From Limanda limanda (taxonomy: Eukaryota > Chordata > Actinopteri > Pleuronectiformes > Pleuronectidae): a DNA stretch of 64,000 nt. A model generated the notes under the pieces. The model was not told where the DNA came from. It did no database searches and saw only the letters and a list, made by a program, of their open reading frames with translations. Below are positions 61,232 through 64,000 of this stretch, piece after piece (position 1 is the first letter of the stretch; every line of letters begins with the position of its first letter). The DNA lies in the NCBI RefSeq assembly GCF_963576545.1, contig NC_083655.1, forward strand, positions 13,874,440-13,938,439, read 5' to 3'. A program made the translations under genes and the position numbers.

Positions 61232-64000
61232 AGGTGACAATAAGTCAAGGTGATGTCATCAAGAGTTTCAGTTTTAGAGGGAAGAGAGGAGGCCCTGAGC
61301 GTTGTTTCTCCAGAGAGATATCTCCTGCTCCCTCAGGTGTGACAACCGTGTCAAGTCGGTATTTAGCACCTGGAGGTCAGGTGAAGTGAGAACCAGAAAA
61401 GCCGTCCTTCAGGTCAGGATCAGGTGCTCACCTTGGGGATGAGCGATGTGATAGCAGCCCCCCCGACCCTGTATTAAGCAGCGTGTTTGTTTGCGTGAGA
61501 GTGCGGGCGCCAGAGAGGGGGCATCTCCCCCCTGATTGAGACTGATGTTTGCTGATTGGTTGCCATGGCCGTACGCTGCAGCCGCTCAGCACTGTCAGGT
61601 GAAATTAGCAGCCATCGATGAAAGACCCTCGGACCTGGCGGATTCATTAAGGGACGCCATCCCCCATCTGGGCGCACTGACAGTCCTTCACTCTCACACC
61701 CCGGACACGCACACGTGCAAAGCAAACACACAGCAGACGCACGTCACTCCTGTCTGAACGCACAGCCCCGAAACAATGACTCGCAGCTAAGAGTCTCACC
61801 AAGTCCGAAGAAGTGTATATTTATGCGAAGGAATGTGTTTGTTTATCAGTGCATGCGTGTGTCCCGGCCTTCTCTGTGTCGTCTACTGTGCAGATGTGTG
61901 ACGCTCCGGGGCCACTTTAGCAAACACCAGGCTGACCACAAACCATCAGTCACCACTATCGTCTCCCACAGTCCAGCAAGCTCCGCTGTCTCTTCCAGTA
62001 AAACGTCAGGGCAGCATCTTTTCTGAAGGTGATCGTGAGCTACACACCCTGAGAACTTCACAAAGGAACACCTGCTCGCCTGCTTATTCGGGCAATTATC
62101 AAATCGGCCCATCACATGGCAGCAGCACAATGCACACAGCTATGTAGATACAGGTCACTTTCAAACATGTACAGTTTTTTAACGAAGAAACAGGAAGTTC
62201 TGTGGATAGACCCACCTATTTAAAATGCTTATTCTTGCATAATGGTAGATATGCATGTGGAAAAATAAGGAGCCTTCAGTCCTTACACTTCTGAAACCTA
62301 CAGACCCGGATGAAACACACTGTTGGAGAAGCTGTGACTCCACAAACAGCTGTGGCTGTGCAGAGCAAAGCGAGGCCTTAACAACTGATCGTTTAATGTT
62401 CCTAATAAAGTTCTTTAAAGACTGTGTATGTCTTTTACTACTGTGCCTCCCATTTATTTGACATTGTAAGGGTCAGTCCACCCTATTTACATGAAACCAT
62501 AGTTTTTATTTTGTATCTAGCAAAAGGCTGCCCAAGTTTGGAAATTTGGACTTTACCAATACGACAGAGCAGAGTAAATAACTCTGATGCAGGATACCTG
62601 TTAATATTATTTTAATGATTGTTTTTATTAGGTTTTTATTAATTATATTAGGTGACTTTACATGATTTTTTGAAAGGTATTCCTTTTCGATTCGCATTCG
62701 TTTTCCGTTTCCTTCCTCGTGTCAACATCTGCACATAAATACATAGCTCGAAGCAGCAAGTGGTTTACTTAGCTTAAAGCAAATATTGGAAGTAGTTGGT
62801 TAAAACAAAAACTGTTGGCAAATAGACTATCATTGGTTGGCCGTGTGTGCTTAGTCCTACACGAGCACGTAAACAAAACAAACAGATTTAAAACAAGTCG
62901 AGATGGAAAAACACACAACACGACCAATTATATAAGCAAACACAAAAAACAACTTTCAGCCAACACAACCAAAAACAAACACTGTGTCGTTGACTACTGC
63001 ATATTCACGCACACAATTCAGATTTTTCAATGGACCTAGCCAAATGGAACCCTGGGCCAAATTTTCCACATTTAAAGGCAATACAATTTTTGCAAAGATA
63101 TTATATATCTATATATTGCCAATTCCAATCCTTATTCGCCCTTTGTGCTGACTCAACACAACTTAGAAGCTTTTGAGTCTTTATATATGTACAAACTGGC
63201 TAATGTGTACAACTTCCAGCAGGGTTGTGTCTTTACTTTGTCGTCCCTACAGGCAAGATGCCCTACAGGTGTATTGCCACCCTGCTGGAAACAAATGCAA
63301 ACACAAACGCAGGCCCGTTCAGTGAAGATAGTCTAATGATAAATAAACAGTCTTACATGAAAATGAGTGGACAGACTGGCGGGCAGGTACACAGGCAGGT
63401 AAACATCCAGGCAGTTACAAAATACAGCAGCAAATAGACACAAAAGGTTCGTAAACAGACAAACCGACGAGGAGCTGCTGACATAGGCAGCTGTAAATAT
63501 TGGTTTGGCTGATGAGGGAGGTGGGATCAGGTGAGTGAGCGAGAACGCAAGCTGCGGAACAAGTGGAATTTGGAAAAGAAATATTACAAATTAAAGAAAA
63601 GTGTGGGTACATCAGATGGAGACTTGGAGAAGGGCAGGTCTGGAGAGGTGATGGAGAACACATGTCCAGGGCTGGAGACCGGGGGGGCGAGGGGAAGTGC
63701 CATCAGACTTTGACATGGAGTCAGTCGTGACACGTTTCATTATATAGTCAGGCCCAGTAATATGCTCACGTATGGCATTTCCCAGATTTGCTCTGGCCAG
63801 TAAGAAACTGGCGAGTTCGCCTACCTCCTTTTCTCCTTCTTTGAAAATAAATGTATATTTCCCTTTCCATTCATTAGCCTCACATGCATCCTTTCCTTCC
63901 CTCCTTCCTCCTTTTCTTTTAATATGTCTCTTTTTCCATTCAGTACAACATCCTCACTTGTTTTGCTCCATGTCTCCCTGTCTTCTCCTTTTTTTCTTTC

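Larger units (their letters stand above)
45864..64000. other. 3' region, no confident gene
   Basis: 18 kb without a convincing coding gene. It contains a palindromic foldback element, a hAT-type MITE, LINE-tail, tRNA-like and 'gcctcc' repeat fragments, long CA tracts, several enhancer-like blocks (46860-47330, 47640-47830, 52880-53340, 54880-55130, 55790-56030), and a candidate alternative last exon at 61145-61231. The final 1.5 kb (62700-64000) shows nothing recognisable. Confidence 0.5.

Overview
The window is vertebrate nuclear DNA, most likely from a teleost fish (probably percomorph). It is AT-leaning and intron-rich, with long (GT)n, (CA)n and (GA)n microsatellites, several short inverted-repeat DNA elements, and dispersed repeat fragments of types common in fish genomes. 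There are no operons, ribosome binding sites, CRISPR arrays or other prokaryotic features. Nearly all long open frames are chance or microsatellite frames.

One protein-coding gene can be read on the + strand. Seven exons, at about 7.05, 9.86, 10.86, 16.95, 39.89, 45.52 and 45.79 kb, join with matching splice phases (2, 0, 2, 0, 0, 1) into an open frame of about 419 codons. The product has a basic, proline-rich N-terminal stretch, four hydrophobic segments, a conserved-looking cytosolic-type segment after the last one, and a polar low-complexity tail. I recognise no named domain. The best guess, from memory and weakly held, is the ofcc1/ojoplano family of vertebrate membrane proteins. A possible further upstream exon lies at 1508-1597, and a possible alternative last exon lies at 61145-61231. 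Both fit the splice phases.

Layout: 1-7 kb is the 5' side with one candidate exon. 7-17 kb holds four exons with three introns. 17.1-39.9 kb is a single 22.8 kb intron containing ATTA-rich stretches that resemble conserved non-coding enhancers, two inverted-repeat elements, a perfect 70 bp tandem duplication and many microsatellites. 39.9-45.9 kb holds the last three exons. 46-64 kb has no confident gene. It contains enhancer-like stretches, a striking palindrome-rich foldback element at 46148-46568, a 167 bp hAT-type element with an 8 bp target duplication at 60440-60606, LINE-tail-like and tRNA-like repeat fragments, and a GC-rich patch open on both strands near 57.6-58.1 kb.

Most secure are the exon chain with its phases, the hAT-type and PIF/Harbinger-type elements with target duplications, and the tandem duplication. 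Gene identity and the regulatory regions are inference.
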